Assembly: GCA_028685185.1 (NCBI GenBank)
Contig: JAQUEK010000002.1
Coordinates: forward strand, 118,520-182,519
Source: Candidatus Altimarinota bacterium
GTDB lineage: Bacteria; Patescibacteriota; Gracilibacteria; BD1-5; UBA2023
Direction: 5' to 3'
DNA: 64,000 nt
Positions 18,301 through 28,816 of this stretch are shown here, piece by piece. A program made the translations under genes and the position numbers. Below the pieces are notes generated by a model. It saw nothing but the letters and a program-made list of their open reading frames with translations. It made no database searches and was not told the DNA's origin. Positions within the stretch are counted from its first letter, which is position 1. Each line of letters opens with the position of its first letter.

Positions 18301-21300
18301 TATAAGATTATTAGAGGCATTCAGAGTCAGGCTTACATTTATAGAAAAATCTCATGCAGAATCCGGAGTTCAATTCGCAACGCTAGCTCATCATATTATC
18401 TGGATTGAAGAATTTGGTTTTGTGGATCATGTAAGAATTATGGAATTCTGGCTTGTAGATAATGAAGGTGTTCAGATTATCAAAGCATTCGGCACACTAT
18501 CTTCAGTGATAGAGACATTTGCAGCAGCTGATATGTTCAATGCTGGATCTGTTGCTATGACACTGAATGAATTCATTGCATCTTGAGATAAAGGAGTTGA
18601 TATGGAGAATATTCAAGATGAATCTGAAGCACCGTTTGAAACTGTTGTTCAGCTGCTTGTTATATTTATATCACTGTTCGGTTCAGTTGTTCAGCTAATG
18701 TTTATAGAATTCGCATTTACTATCGAAGGAAGAGGATCAAGAATCACATTTGGTGAAATGCTATCTTGTATAATCGTTACATTTCAAGAATTCGTATTAG
18801 AACCTGAATCTGTAACAATTATATGGAATGAATTTACAGAATTTATATCAAGCGGAACTGTAAATATCATGGATCATGTAGAATCAGTTGTTCAGCTTGA
18901 AACCAATATGGCTCAGCTAAATACCTCTGCAAGGATTCAAGATTCAGTCTGAACTGATATGTCAGCAGTTGTGCTGTTTGTAAAAGCAGGAGCGTTTATG
19001 ACCAATGGATTCGGAGTAAGCGTATCGCTGATTATAACAACACTTGAAGTTCAGATATTTCAAGCGACATCAGTAGCGCTGACAGAAATATTATTTACAG
19101 CATCTAAATCCAATGTTATATCAGAATTGAAATCTCAAGCTCAATCTGAAACAATATTTGTCACAGATCCTGAATTATCTATAGAAACGCTTATATTAGG
19201 CTCTGTAGTTCAAGCTATATTGATAGTCGCAGTATTGATTGTCTGTGATTGAGTCGTGATATTCACAATCGGTGCAGTGTTATCAACCGTAAGCCATCCA
19301 GGAACAGATTGTGAAACATTGTCATTCGGATCGGATCAAATGATATTATATAATCAATCAGAAATTCAATTCGGTACGGTTATAGTATTTATTGATCCAG
19401 CTAAAACTGATCTTATCACAAATCCTGAACCATTGGCTACGGCTGCATTAAGTTCAGCAACAGTGGAGACTGTCGTTCAAGTCAATACCAGATATATATC
19501 TCCGTCTTCATCTATAGAAACATTGGAAGTTGAACTAGCTCATGATTTCAATGTTTGAGCAGCATTTATAGGAGCAGAAGCTATCGGTGGAGTTATATCA
19601 AGGGCAAGTGATTGGTATATGAACGGAATTCAAGGAGTTGAAGCCGTGAGAGTAAGGATATTTGATCATGTCGATACTGTGACTCAAGTATTTGAATTAT
19701 TCATTATAGCGTCAGCAAGTCAACTTACTATTTCAGCAGCAGAATCTCCGTTTAAGGTAAGATAATCGTTATCGACTCAATCTATCACAGCCCTGAAAGT
19801 TATTCAAGCTCTAAAGATTCAGCTTGGTGTCATATCAACAACCTGTGCCACGGGCAATCAGTTTGCAGTGACTGTTATCGGTGTCGTAGAATTGATTATA
19901 CTGACATTGCTAGTGACGAAAGGAATTCATGCGATGTTGCTTGTAAGGTTAATCGTTCAAGAATTGAAGCTTGAAGTGACAGATCAGATTGCATTTATAT
20001 TTAAAAGAATCTGGTTAATTGTTGTGTTTTCATCAGTATCGAAATTTTGAAGGATTGAATTTCAATCAATGCTGAAACCGATGAAATCTCATTCCACTAA
20101 AGTAGGCATGACCATTTCGGTCTCTTGTTTCACGGCGACGACATTGTCTACCGTAGTTGCAGGAGATATCGAATTATCTATCGTAAAGCTTCCTATTGAA
20201 AACGGAACTCATGCAGTTGTTGCAGTGAAGACAAGATCGCTTCAAGATATATTCAGACTTACTCAAGTCGCTATGGAATCTACTTTGGATTTGAATGAAT
20301 CAAGTGTTTCTGATTCGCTTCAGCTGAAAACCTCAGTTATAAGATTTCAATCGATATTTATGCTAAGCATATCTCAAGCTATTATCGCTCTAGGCAATGT
20401 GATCGAGTCGACTTGAGCTTGAGCTGGAACGTTTGCAACCATGTTCACACTGTTTGTTGCGCTTGTTATGTTAAGTATTCAAGAAACGAAAGCTATTCAA
20501 GGAGTGTTTGAAGTTATCGTGAACGTTGAGTTTGCTGAATCAAATGAAGAATTGATTTCAGACAATGTATTTATCTTGTCAGATAAAGCCTGTAAGGTTT
20601 CATCCTTGCTTCATGAAAAAGATTGTACAAGAGTACTTCATGCAATATCAAGTGAAAGACTATCACCTGATGTCAATGTCCTTGAAACTGTTAATGTATC
20701 GACTTGTGAACCAGAATCAACATTAGGCTGTGAGTTAATTGAATTTATCGTTACTCAAGTTCATTGCAAAGAAGCTGAAAATCAAGTTCAAGGATTCTTA
20801 GATGTCAGAGTGAATTCACCAGAAGCTGTATTGACGACAGAAGATATTTCAGGAAGATTTGTGATCTGAGAGTTCATTAACGACAATGTTGTATCAGTAT
20901 CTGTCGTAAATGGTTGATTTATTATATTTCAATTTATATTTATAGAAATATTATCAGTGCTTTCGATAGGATATGGAATTGTCAGCGTATCAACTTGTGC
21001 TACTCATGTGACATTCGGATTAACTGAAGTCGGAGCTGTAGTATTCTTTATCTCAGTCTTGTCGATAGTGAAAGCGTCTCAGGCGTTTTTTCCTTCTATC
21101 ACAATTCAAAGAGATCCTGATGCAGTTGCGTTAACTGTAGTTACATTTGCATTAATCTGAGAAATGATGTTATTCAATGTTGTAAGGCTATCTGAAGAAA
21201 AGCTTCATGTTGAAGTGATTCAATTCACAACTATCGTAATCTCATCTCATGGAACGAAATTGGAAGGTAAATCGATTTCGCTTTTCTGTGTTGCTCATAC

Positions 21301-23832
21301 GAAATTTGAGATAGTAAGGATTGGAGCCTGAACATTTGAAAATGAAGCGGTTCATAGGTTGAATGAATATCCGGCATCCTTTGCAGTCAATGTGAAAGTT
21401 CTTGACGGAATATCGACAGAACTATCAATTCAAGGCAATGAATTCAAAGTATTATTAAGGTTTATTAGAGAAGTTATGCTATCGCTTGTGAAATTCTGAA
21501 TAACAGGGATTCAATCGACTGTAACTGAGAATGTATCTCAAGAAACGAAATCTCTAGGAATGACAAGTGAATCAACCTGAGCCACTGCAAGCTGAGGGCC
21601 TGTCAGATTTCAGCTTATAGAACCGGAAGTTCAGTCGAAAAAATTTATATTATTAAGATTATCCTGGATTCAAGATGTCTTGTAAGTTGCTATGACTCAA
21701 GTTCAGCTAGTGTTCAATATTCAATTGTTCGGATCGCTTATTCAACTTATTCATCTCAATAATGCAGCGATTGTAGAAGTTGAACTGATTCAGCTTATAT
21801 CTAAAATCGCCGAATCATCGCTACAATCCGTATCAACAGTAACTGATCATGTGCTGAAATCAATCGTACAGCTTCAGATGATAATATTTGTACTGTCAGC
21901 TGGAACTGAATCTATACTGATATCGAGAGATGCTTTAACTTCTGGAATGCTTCAAGTCATTGTAATTCATGTGAAAGTCGATCATGAGATTGAAACATTT
22001 GATATTGAAAAAGGAGTTCAAGCAGTTGTTGCATCCAGAGTAAAAGTTTTGGTTCATATATTTAAAGTGCTATTTACCGTAGCAACATCGTTCATCTTAG
22101 TATTAAGCTCATCTAAGGTAGTGTTTGCATCAATGCTGAAATTTTGCAAGATATCTGTTCAATCAACATTAAGTGAGATATTATCTCCTGAAAAAAGATC
22201 TGATGGTATGCTGAAGATATTTCTTTGATTAACTGATTTTGAGCTTGCCTGCAATATCGTAGGATAAAGGGAATTCAAAATTGAAACGTTTGAGACATTG
22301 AAATCAACTCATGCAATGCTTGATTCCAATGTTATTGAATTCATAGCTGTATCAGGAGTTGCAATGATATTAAGAGTTCATGAATTTATCTTTGCAGCGA
22401 GAGAATTCAAAGTATCATCTGCAGTAATTGCAAAATTCTCAGAAATCGTATTTCAGTTTATCACCAAAGATGCGACATCTCAAGACTGAAAAGGCCTTTG
22501 TAGAGCGATTATGGATTTCTTCTTCTGAGCAATGACATTTGATATAACTCAACTGCTGGTTAGGTCTGAAGAAATGAACAATCAAGATGCAGTGAATGGA
22601 GTTCCTGGTTTTGTGGAAGAAATAGTAAGTGTCCTATTGGTAAGATTTACAGAAGAGGTGACATCAGCAACATCTGCGATTATATTATCACTTAGGTCAT
22701 TCAATGTATTATCGTTTGTACCGTTAAATCATTGTGATACATCAATTCAATTCACTGAGAAATGAATGATATCTCAGAAGTATACATCTCTTGGAACTGT
22801 GATATGATCAATCTGTGAAACAGCTTCAATATTAGGGATTGAATTAATAGAATTTACAGTTCAACCTGTTATATCGACCTGAGAAACAGTAAAAGGAGTT
22901 CCAGGAATCTCTGAGGTTATTGTTATCTCATTTCCAGAAACAGAACTGCTCACTTCTGGCAATGCATCGATCTGGTCGCTTAGGCTTGAAATCGTATCAT
23001 CGCTATCTCATTGGAAAGATTGTATTGTAGGCGTATTTGAATTTATTGTCAGGGTTATAGTTTCATCAGAATATATCTCTCTTGGGAAAGTTATCTTTTC
23101 AACCTGAGAGACAGGAATAATATTTGGAATAGGATGAGCTACATTTATTCAGTTAGATGCGATATTCAAGTTTGACATTCAAAATCAGATTCATGGAGTC
23201 TTCGCTATAAGATTGATAGTATTTGACGAACTGTCGTATGATCAGCTAGCATCTGTAAGAAGTGTTATCTTATCAGCAAATGCCTGCAAAGTCTCATCTT
23301 TGCTTCAGCTGAAATTCTCCAACACTCAAGTTCAGGAAATATTCATAACAAGAGTATCTCAATCAAAAAGATTCTGAGGGATTGCAACGTTTGATTCCTG
23401 AGCAACTGCAACTATATTCGGAACAGTTATATTAGGAATTATCGGTGACCTCGTAATCAGCAAATCTCAAATCAGATATGGGATTCAAGGGACATTTGCT
23501 GTAATGATCAAGGTTCTGTCAGTAGAGTCATAGTTTGATGATACCGAGCTTACCAAAGAGTTTATGTTATCACTAAACAGGTCAAGAGTATTATCGCTTG
23601 TAGTATCGAATAATTGGGAAACATATGTTCAGTCGATGGTTATCTCAACCAAATCACCTGAAACCAAATCCCTTGGAACAGGTATTTTACTTACCTGTGC
23701 AACAGGAGCTACATTCGGTGTTGTAAGTGTTGAATCAAAGGAAGGTAAAGCAGCAAAAGTCAAGGTAGGTGCCACAATATTTAAGATAAGCGTAACAATT
23801 AGGGTTGAGCTTATCTTTCTTCTTGTGATCAT
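15361..23832 (-). CDS. Giant secreted repeat protein (2,823 aa), probable adhesin
   Basis: One uninterrupted code-25 frame of 8,472 bp. Signal peptide: MITRRKISSTLIVTLILNIV...TFA. The N-terminal third (read at 21.5-23.7 kb) is a tandem of about 95-100-aa beta-type units, each with AQV-x-K/S-I-x-I/V-PRDL and GD near its start and T-x-PGTPF near its end. Further on (read at 17.6-17.8 and 19.0 kb) come Ig-like units (VTLTGTTESGATV; ISVSATDVAGN). Then a Cys pair domain around STDGNTW...C...C at about residue 2,480, a GGGGG-SSS linker near 2,522, a CPNGDYSNSYYDSSC motif near 2,530, a helical segment, and two SH3b-like domains (about 2,670-2,740 and 2,755-2,823). No sorting motif or C-terminal membrane anchor is seen; the SH3b-like domains could bind cell wall. 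An in-frame ATG at 23859 is reachable only through a UGA codon and is less likely as start. Confidence 0.85.
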
Positions 23833-24194
23833 ATTTCATACATATGCTAGATTGATCATATTTATTGAATTAATTGGAAATAAAAAAAACAGACACTTTT
23901 TTGGCTTCAAAGTTATCTGTATATTTATTTTTGTTTTATTTGTTTCTTAAAAATAATTATTTTAACTGAATAGTCAAATTTATTATGTATAAAATATTTA
24001 TTTTGACAATAGTAACCACTTTCAAAAAAGTGATTTGGTTATAATAACGTTTACTCAAATATCGCGAAATTATTATTTTTAAAATTGAACTAAAAATTTA
24101 TACGTGATTTTTAAAGTATTTTTATTAAGCTGTTAAACCATTATATATGAATAAAAAGTGATATTAAATATTTGATTTTCAATTGAGAATAAAA
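23833..24194 (-). promoter_or_regulatory. Long leader of the giant gene
   Basis: About 360 bp without a gene. On the minus strand it holds a TTGACT-like box, a CACTTT-CAAA-AAAGTG hairpin near 24017-24043, the A-rich motif AAACAAAAATAAATAT (complement of 23921-23937) and then a terminator-like hairpin, all upstream of the ATG. Confidence 0.45.
23882..23920 (-). terminator. Terminator-like hairpin within giant-gene leader (attenuator candidate)
   Basis: On the minus strand ACAGATAACTTT, loop, AAAGTGTCTGT then eight Ts, 50 nt before the ATG. A hairpin plus T-run at this place could stop transcription before the coding region. Confidence 0.5.
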
Positions 24195-24226
24195 AAAAGC
24201 CGTAATCAAAGATTGCGGCTTTTCTT
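24195..24226 (-). terminator. Terminator of bacteriohemerythrin gene
   Basis: AAAAGCCGTAATC, loop AAA, GATTGCGGCTTTT (one wobble), 22 nt after the stop; A/T-runs on both sides. Confidence 0.85.
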
Positions 24227-24247
24227 TCTACAATGTGCCTGTTTTTT

Positions 24248-24643
24248 TTAGGTTGTCAGGAATTTTCCGAGCTTCTTGTCTGTTCCCTGAATATGCTTTG
24301 CCAGCCAGTTCTTAAGGAAATCAAGAACTGTTATGGAAATTGTCATTGTACCAGATTGAACTTTTTCGTTCAGTTCCCTTGCCTGTTTGAGTAGTTCCTC
24401 ATGTTCCCTCTTATGTGAGGGGAAGTCAGGATATGACTTCTGTGTCATGAGTTTTTCCTCAGTTGCGAAGTGGGCGACGGTATATGTCACCAGCTCCTTT
24501 AAAACCTTCTTGCAGACTTCCGAACCTTTTCCTGCCTTCATCGCATCATGAAGCTCGTTCAACGAATTGACAAGTTTCTGATGTTCCTGATCGATCTGCG
24601 GATGGCCGACGACTAGTGTTGAATTCCAGGTGATAAAAGCCAT
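24248..24643 (-). CDS. Bacteriohemerythrin
   Basis: 131 aa with the full set of diiron ligands of the hemerythrin fold: His in VVGHPQIDQEHQ (H and H-x3 pattern), HFATEE, SHKREH and HIQGTDK. It should bind O2 (or sense it) at a non-haem diiron centre in the cytoplasm. All six Gly codons are GGN and none is UGA, unlike its neighbours, and it has a strong Shine-Dalgarno (GGGGAG) with TTGATT-N15-TAATAT upstream and its own terminator. It therefore looks like a gene acquired from a standard-code bacterium. Confidence 0.95.
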   Translation of the reverse strand: MAFITWNSTLVVGHPQIDQEHQKLVNSLNELHDAMKAGKGSEVCKKVLKELVTYTVAHFATEEKLMTQKSYPDFPSHKREHEELLKQARELNEKVQSGTMTISITVLDFLKNWLAKHIQGTDKKLGKFLTT

Positions 24644-24721
24644 TATAGTCTCCCCTTTTTTCTTTCGTTTAAAAAGCTTGACTATATTAATAATATATAA
24701 AGAAAATCAAATAAAAATAAA

Positions 24722-24745
24722 AAACTCCCCTTTTCCAGGAGAGCT
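24722..24745 (-). terminator. Terminator of lipoprotein gene
   Basis: On the minus strand CTCTCC, loop TGGAAAA, GGGGAG then TTTTTTATTTT; stem of six with one wobble. Confidence 0.55.
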
Positions 24746-24760
24746 TAAAAGAAAAAACTA

Positions 24761-25453
24761 TTAATTAGCAGGAGTAGGTGCTGGATTCAAAACAGGAGTT
24801 CACGCAGCATTAGGTCATTTTATGCCGTTATTCTTCTGCATTGCAATAGAATCCTTACACATCTTTTTCTGACTATCTGTAGATATCTTATCGCAATATT
24901 TGTCATCCTGTGAAGCCATTGCAAGATTGAATGATGCTTGATTTATACAATTTTCCTTTGTTGACATCATGGGAGGCAAAGCTGATCATGAATTTGTTTT
25001 AGGTGTTTTGATCACATCACAGATAGATAGGTCTTTTTTCTTAATAGCTAAACTCATTGCTGATTGTGAAATACAATTATCCTTATTCTGTTTCAAACTA
25101 TCACATAGCGCAATATTTCAAGTCTTATCAACCTTCGAAATTATTATTCCTTGCTTACAGAATTCTACAGCCATAGAATCGCTAAGGTCATCACAGACAG
25201 ATTCATCATTCTTTGTTCTGGCTCTTTCATTCACAGCTTGACTAAGGCACATGTTTACACTATTGGCAAGACAGTTTTCCATTATGGTGCTTTCTTTATA
25301 TTCGGCTTTGATTTTAGAATACACTTCATCAAATGAAACTCAAGAATTTGCCAAAGCTGGATTTGCAGAATTGTTTTCACTTTGTATTTCAGACTTATTG
25401 CATGAAACAACCAGAAGAGTTGTAGCAAGCAATAATAATATTTTCTTTCACAT
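24761..25453 (-). CDS. Cys-rich secreted lipoprotein (230 aa), unknown
   Basis: MGKKILLLLATTLLVVSC is a lipoprotein signal with lipobox VVSC; the second codon is UGA. The mature part has regularly spaced pairs of cysteines in segments of the form C-x(10-12)-C (ENCLANSVNMCLSQ, SVCDDLSDSMAVEFCKQG, LCDSLKQNKDNCISQS, YCDKISTDSQKKMCKDS), i.e. a helical-hairpin disulfide repeat of about 40 aa. Probably membrane-anchored and exposed; function unknown. It uses UGA as Gly, so unlike the genes on both sides it is native. Confidence 0.75.
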
Positions 25454-25533
25454 AGAATAAAAGTTATTAAATAATGACGGAAATAATAATATATCATTTT
25501 TTTAAAAAACAAAATTATTATTGAGATAATATT

Positions 25534-25570
25534 AAAGACGCCCTCTTACGAAGGCGTCTTCTGTTTTTTT
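25534..25570. terminator. Terminator between cheW and lipoprotein gene
   Basis: AAGACGCC, loop CTCTTACGAA, GGCGTCTT. T-run is stronger on the plus side, but the hairpin sits 40 nt after the cheW stop. Confidence 0.7.
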
Positions 25571-25609
25571 GTGTTCATTTATACATTTCAATCTTTTTTG
25601 CAGTAGAGG

Positions 25610-26107
25610 TTATTCAATCAATGCAGCTGCAACATCTGGTGGAAAAACTTTTTTCAGATCAAGAAGGATGATTAGTTGATCATCACGATTTATAACCCCT
25701 GCAATGCTATCCTGATCAAGACCACCGGATGTCATTATCGGTGGTGGCTGAATCTCTTCGCCAGATATCCTGATGACTTCGGAAACACCGTCCACTGTGA
25801 AACCTGTCAGTTCACCATTGACATCCATGACAATGATACGGGTTTGACTATCATCGTCAATATCAATGAGATTGAATTTTCTCCTCAATGAAATTATCGG
25901 GATGACTTTGCCACGTAGATTAATTATACCATCCACGTAAACTGGTGTATTAGGCATTTTCGTCAATGTCGGCTTACGTATGATTTCACGCACCGTAAGG
26001 ACATCAACACCATACATCTCATCTGCAAGAATGAAGCTCACCAACTGGATCAGTTCGTGGCTGCCGGTTTTGCCATCATCTTTTACTGCGGGCATATTTC
26101 CTTTCAT
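25610..26107 (-). CDS. cheW: CheW chemotaxis scaffold protein
   Basis: 165 aa, one CheW domain: IQLVSFILADEMYGVDVLTVREIIR, PVYVDGIINLRGKVIPIISLRRKF and the C-terminal LIILLDLKKVF. CheW couples chemoreceptors to the CheA kinase, yet no CheA, CheY or receptor is present in the window. About 14 glycines and not one UGA codon; Shine-Dalgarno GGAGGA 5 nt before ATG; GC-richer than neighbours. I infer recent acquisition from a standard-code, probably proteobacterial, donor. An internal start (MPAVKDD) with AAAGGA upstream is possible. Confidence 0.93.
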   Translation of the reverse strand: MKGNMPAVKDDGKTGSHELIQLVSFILADEMYGVDVLTVREIIRKPTLTKMPNTPVYVDGIINLRGKVIPIISLRRKFNLIDIDDDSQTRIIVMDVNGELTGFTVDGVSEVIRISGEEIQPPPIMTSGGLDQDSIAGVINRDDQLIILLDLKKVFPPDVAAALIE

Positions 26108-26424
26108 ATTTTCCTCCGATCTGATTTGTTTTCCTTAAAGCAAATATAGACACATCAACCAAAATTAACCTACCACACTCCCCTTTCCTGAGATTTTAAT
26201 AATCAGCCATGGCCAATTAGAAATGTATATTAATGAGCACGATTTTTCCCCTTTTTTTATTTTCCAGTCTGAACTGAAAAATTATCTCTTTATAAAAATA
26301 TAGATCTTAAAGTCAAAAGATTTTTATAATAACATGAAAATCAAGGAATTATTTATATAATATGGTTGCTATTTTATAGAAATATGTAGAATCTAACGAA
26401 TTGATATCTTTAACTTTTTTTAGG

Positions 26425-27234
26425 ATGAAAATATACTATCTTTGAGAATTATGAGCATATTCGCATATTGCTTGAACAATAGCCAAAAAGAACCTATGAG
26501 ATAATGTTGAATTGATAAATCTGCCATCATTTTGAGATATATGGAACAGTATATCGGTCTGAAGCATATGAGTGGTTCCCATTGAAAATTCATATGCAGG
26601 ATCGATCCATGAAAATCTGTATAATTTCCTAAGATACGATTTCAAGATCATATGAGAGATAAAGCTTGAGATAAACAACTGCCTTATTTCAAAAGAAACG
26701 GATATATCTAAAATAAAGACTGTATATTCGCATCATCAGGCATTATCGCAATGCTATGAATTCATGAAGGAATATTCGATAGAATGAATAAAATCATCAA
26801 GCACAGCAAGTGCAGCAAAGATGGTAAGCGAATCTGATGAAAGATGAATCTGAGCCATTTCATCAGAGCTTTCTGCTGAAATATATTGATTGAACATCTT
26901 GGCAAAATGAATCCAGGACCAGAAATGAAACACAACAAGATTCTTCATAATCGCCCATAAGGATGAGAAGATAGAATATAGCGATAAGAAAAACAAAGTC
27001 ACCATAGTATTCGAGGCAAGGAATATTCCAGCTTCGCTATATAAATGTTTATGAAGCTTCGCTACAAATTCTATAAACCTTGCAAAAATAGAATCGCTTC
27101 CGAGTCTGAAAGACCCGTTTTCATACATGTTTTGGCTTGATTTCGAAGGAAACCTCTGAGAGGAAAATGTAAAAGAAGCATTGAAGGAATTACAATATTT
27201 CACTAAATCATTGAAGATATTAGGCGAATACTAG
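26425..27234 (+). CDS. pheA: Prephenate dehydratase
   Basis: 269 aa. The catalytic part (residues 1-180) shows MKIYYLGELGAYSHIAG, VVPIENSYAGSIHENL, SSTASAAKMV and the key GNTTRFFII motif (the catalytic T-R-F). A C-terminal ACT domain (residues 190-269) has IPASLYKCL and IESLPSL where Phe-binding enzymes have GAL and ESRP, so feedback control may differ. It converts prephenate to phenylpyruvate for Phe synthesis. Many Gly are UGA, so it is native. Free-standing here, with no other aromatic-pathway gene in view. Confidence 0.92.
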
Positions 27235-27314
27235 GATTTCCTTGTTAATAAGATAACCCATCCGCCCTTTGGGCAAGTTCCCTTTATGGGGTAAGGAAAG
27301 TAGAAAGATATTTT

Positions 27315-28430
27315 TTATCTCAAAGTAATCTCAACTATTTCTGATCTACTGTTTGTTCTCATGGCAGGTCACCAGGTACTGACTCATATAGAAGTGAATA
27401 TCTGGAAATCTCATATCTTTGTAAGTCATAAATCATGTCAGGCGTATATTATCGATGTTATTAAATTAAATGGAAATAATTGTCATCTATGTGTATGTCC
27501 TGATAATTGAAGGTCGATTCATGCATTTTTCGCTTCATCCAAATGCATAGGATTATGATAAAGAAGTATTTTTGGCTTATCGGAAGAAAGTTTAAGGTTT
27601 GAAAATGTTTTCTTGAAATCCTTGAATTCTCATCTTAAAGGATAACTCAATCATATGATTTCGATTCAATCAATATCAAGTTTTTCATCATCAAGTATTT
27701 TCACTCAGGTATTCTCAAGAGATTTGAGAGCATTATCGACTCAAAGATATGTTTCATGGTTTCAAGTGACAAAAAATGTTCATTTCTTTGTTTTAAGATT
27801 ATCCAATGGTTTTACATATTTATCCAGATGTCAATCCATTCAATCAAAAAGATCTCATACGATAAAAACCGCTTCAGGATTTATTATATTTATCTTATCT
27901 ACAACTTTTTTCATAAAATCATCATTATAGATATTACCCAGATGCACATCTGATATCATGACGATTTTCTTATTCTTCCAGCTGTCAGGGAGATTCTTAA
28001 GTTTTACAGAAACTTCATTTACCTGCGGAGACAATGCATTGAATATTCAATACGATGAATAGACAATACATAGAAATATCATGATTCATCAGGCATAAAC
28101 CTTATAATCGATGAATCAGTATTTTTTCAATATGAGATCGATTATAACAAGCACTCATATGAACATATTTATGTTAACCAGGAATCAAAGCCATAATCAT
28201 GAAATGAAATAAGCTCATCTTGAAAACGGATTATCAAAATAATGCGTTAATATTGAAGCTAAGATAAAGCTTATTCAGAGTATGAAAAGAATTCATCAGA
28301 TATAAATCTTAACATTATGGTTCGAGATATTGAAAAACTTTATAAGAAATACATATATGGAAAAATTTCATAGAAACAGCACTGAAACAAGAACAATGAG
28401 AAACATCGAAGCGAATATTATTGAGTTCAT
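27315..28430 (-). CDS. Membrane-bound calcineurin-like metallophosphoesterase
   Basis: 371 aa. Four hydrophobic helices fill residues 1-140, then a phosphoesterase domain with all metal motifs: DVHLGN, GDLFDG, GNHE, YHNP and GHTHRGQ. This matches the YkuE-type family (D-x-H, G-D-x2-D, G-N-H-E, G-H-x-H). It probably cleaves a phosphodiester at the membrane, perhaps of lipids; the substrate is unknown. Gly of the metal motifs are partly UGA. Confidence 0.88.
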
Positions 28431-28517
28431 ATTAATGTTTTAATCAATTAATGATGATATTGTAATGATTTTTGATTTTAAATCTACTAAACTGATTTTT
28501 TATTGAAAATAATATAT

Positions 28518-28545
28518 TTGACAAATGGTTAATAATTTCTATTAT
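28518..28545 (+). promoter_or_regulatory. Promoter of the Cys-rich small protein gene
   Basis: Perfect TTGACA (28518-28523), 16-nt spacer, TATTAT (28540-28545), 50 nt before the ATG. Confidence 0.7.
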
Positions 28546-28594
28546 ACAAATTAATTGTAGTTAATCCTATATGTATGTTCAAAAGGAGGACAGC

Positions 28595-28750
28595 ATGAAA
28601 GAAGGAAAGAAAAGGAAGACACGGGTCAAAGTCAGAAAAGTCAAACGTAACTTTGATACTGCATGTTGCAGAAGAAAACGTTATAGCAACGGCTGTAGAA
28701 GCGAGAAAGCAAAGGGTAATAACCCTATCTGCAAGAATTGCCCCAAGTAA
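28595..28750 (+). CDS. Small basic Cys-rich protein (51 aa), UGA-free
   Basis: Preceded by a near-perfect Shine-Dalgarno AAAAGGAGGA. The N-terminal half is almost pure Lys/Arg (KEGKKRKTRVKVRKVKR); five cysteines follow (C24, C25, C34, C46, C49; the last pair CKNC). Could bind a metal and nucleic acid, but I do not recognise it. No UGA; three Gly are GGN. With its own consensus promoter and terminator it is an isolated cassette between two recoded host genes. Confidence 0.75.
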   Translation: MKEGKKRKTRVKVRKVKRNFDTACCRRKRYSNGCRSEKAKGNNPICKNCPK

Positions 28751-28777
28751 CATCTTTTGAATACTTTTTCAGCATAA

Positions 28778-28806
28778 AAAAAACGGCTCTCGCGAGCCGT
28801 TTTTTA
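28778..28806 (+). terminator. Terminator of Cys-rich small gene (and lepA)
   Basis: AAAAAACGGCTC, loop TCGC, GAGCCGTTTTTT: perfect 12-bp stem, symmetrical, so it can also end the convergent lepA transcript. Confidence 0.92.
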
Positions 28807-28816
28807 AGTTTTAAAT

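Noticed and set aside
17756-22765. Many plus-strand ORFs of 60-178 aa
   Set aside because: All antisense to the giant gene, whose single minus-strand frame is open for 2,823 codons and has a signal peptide.
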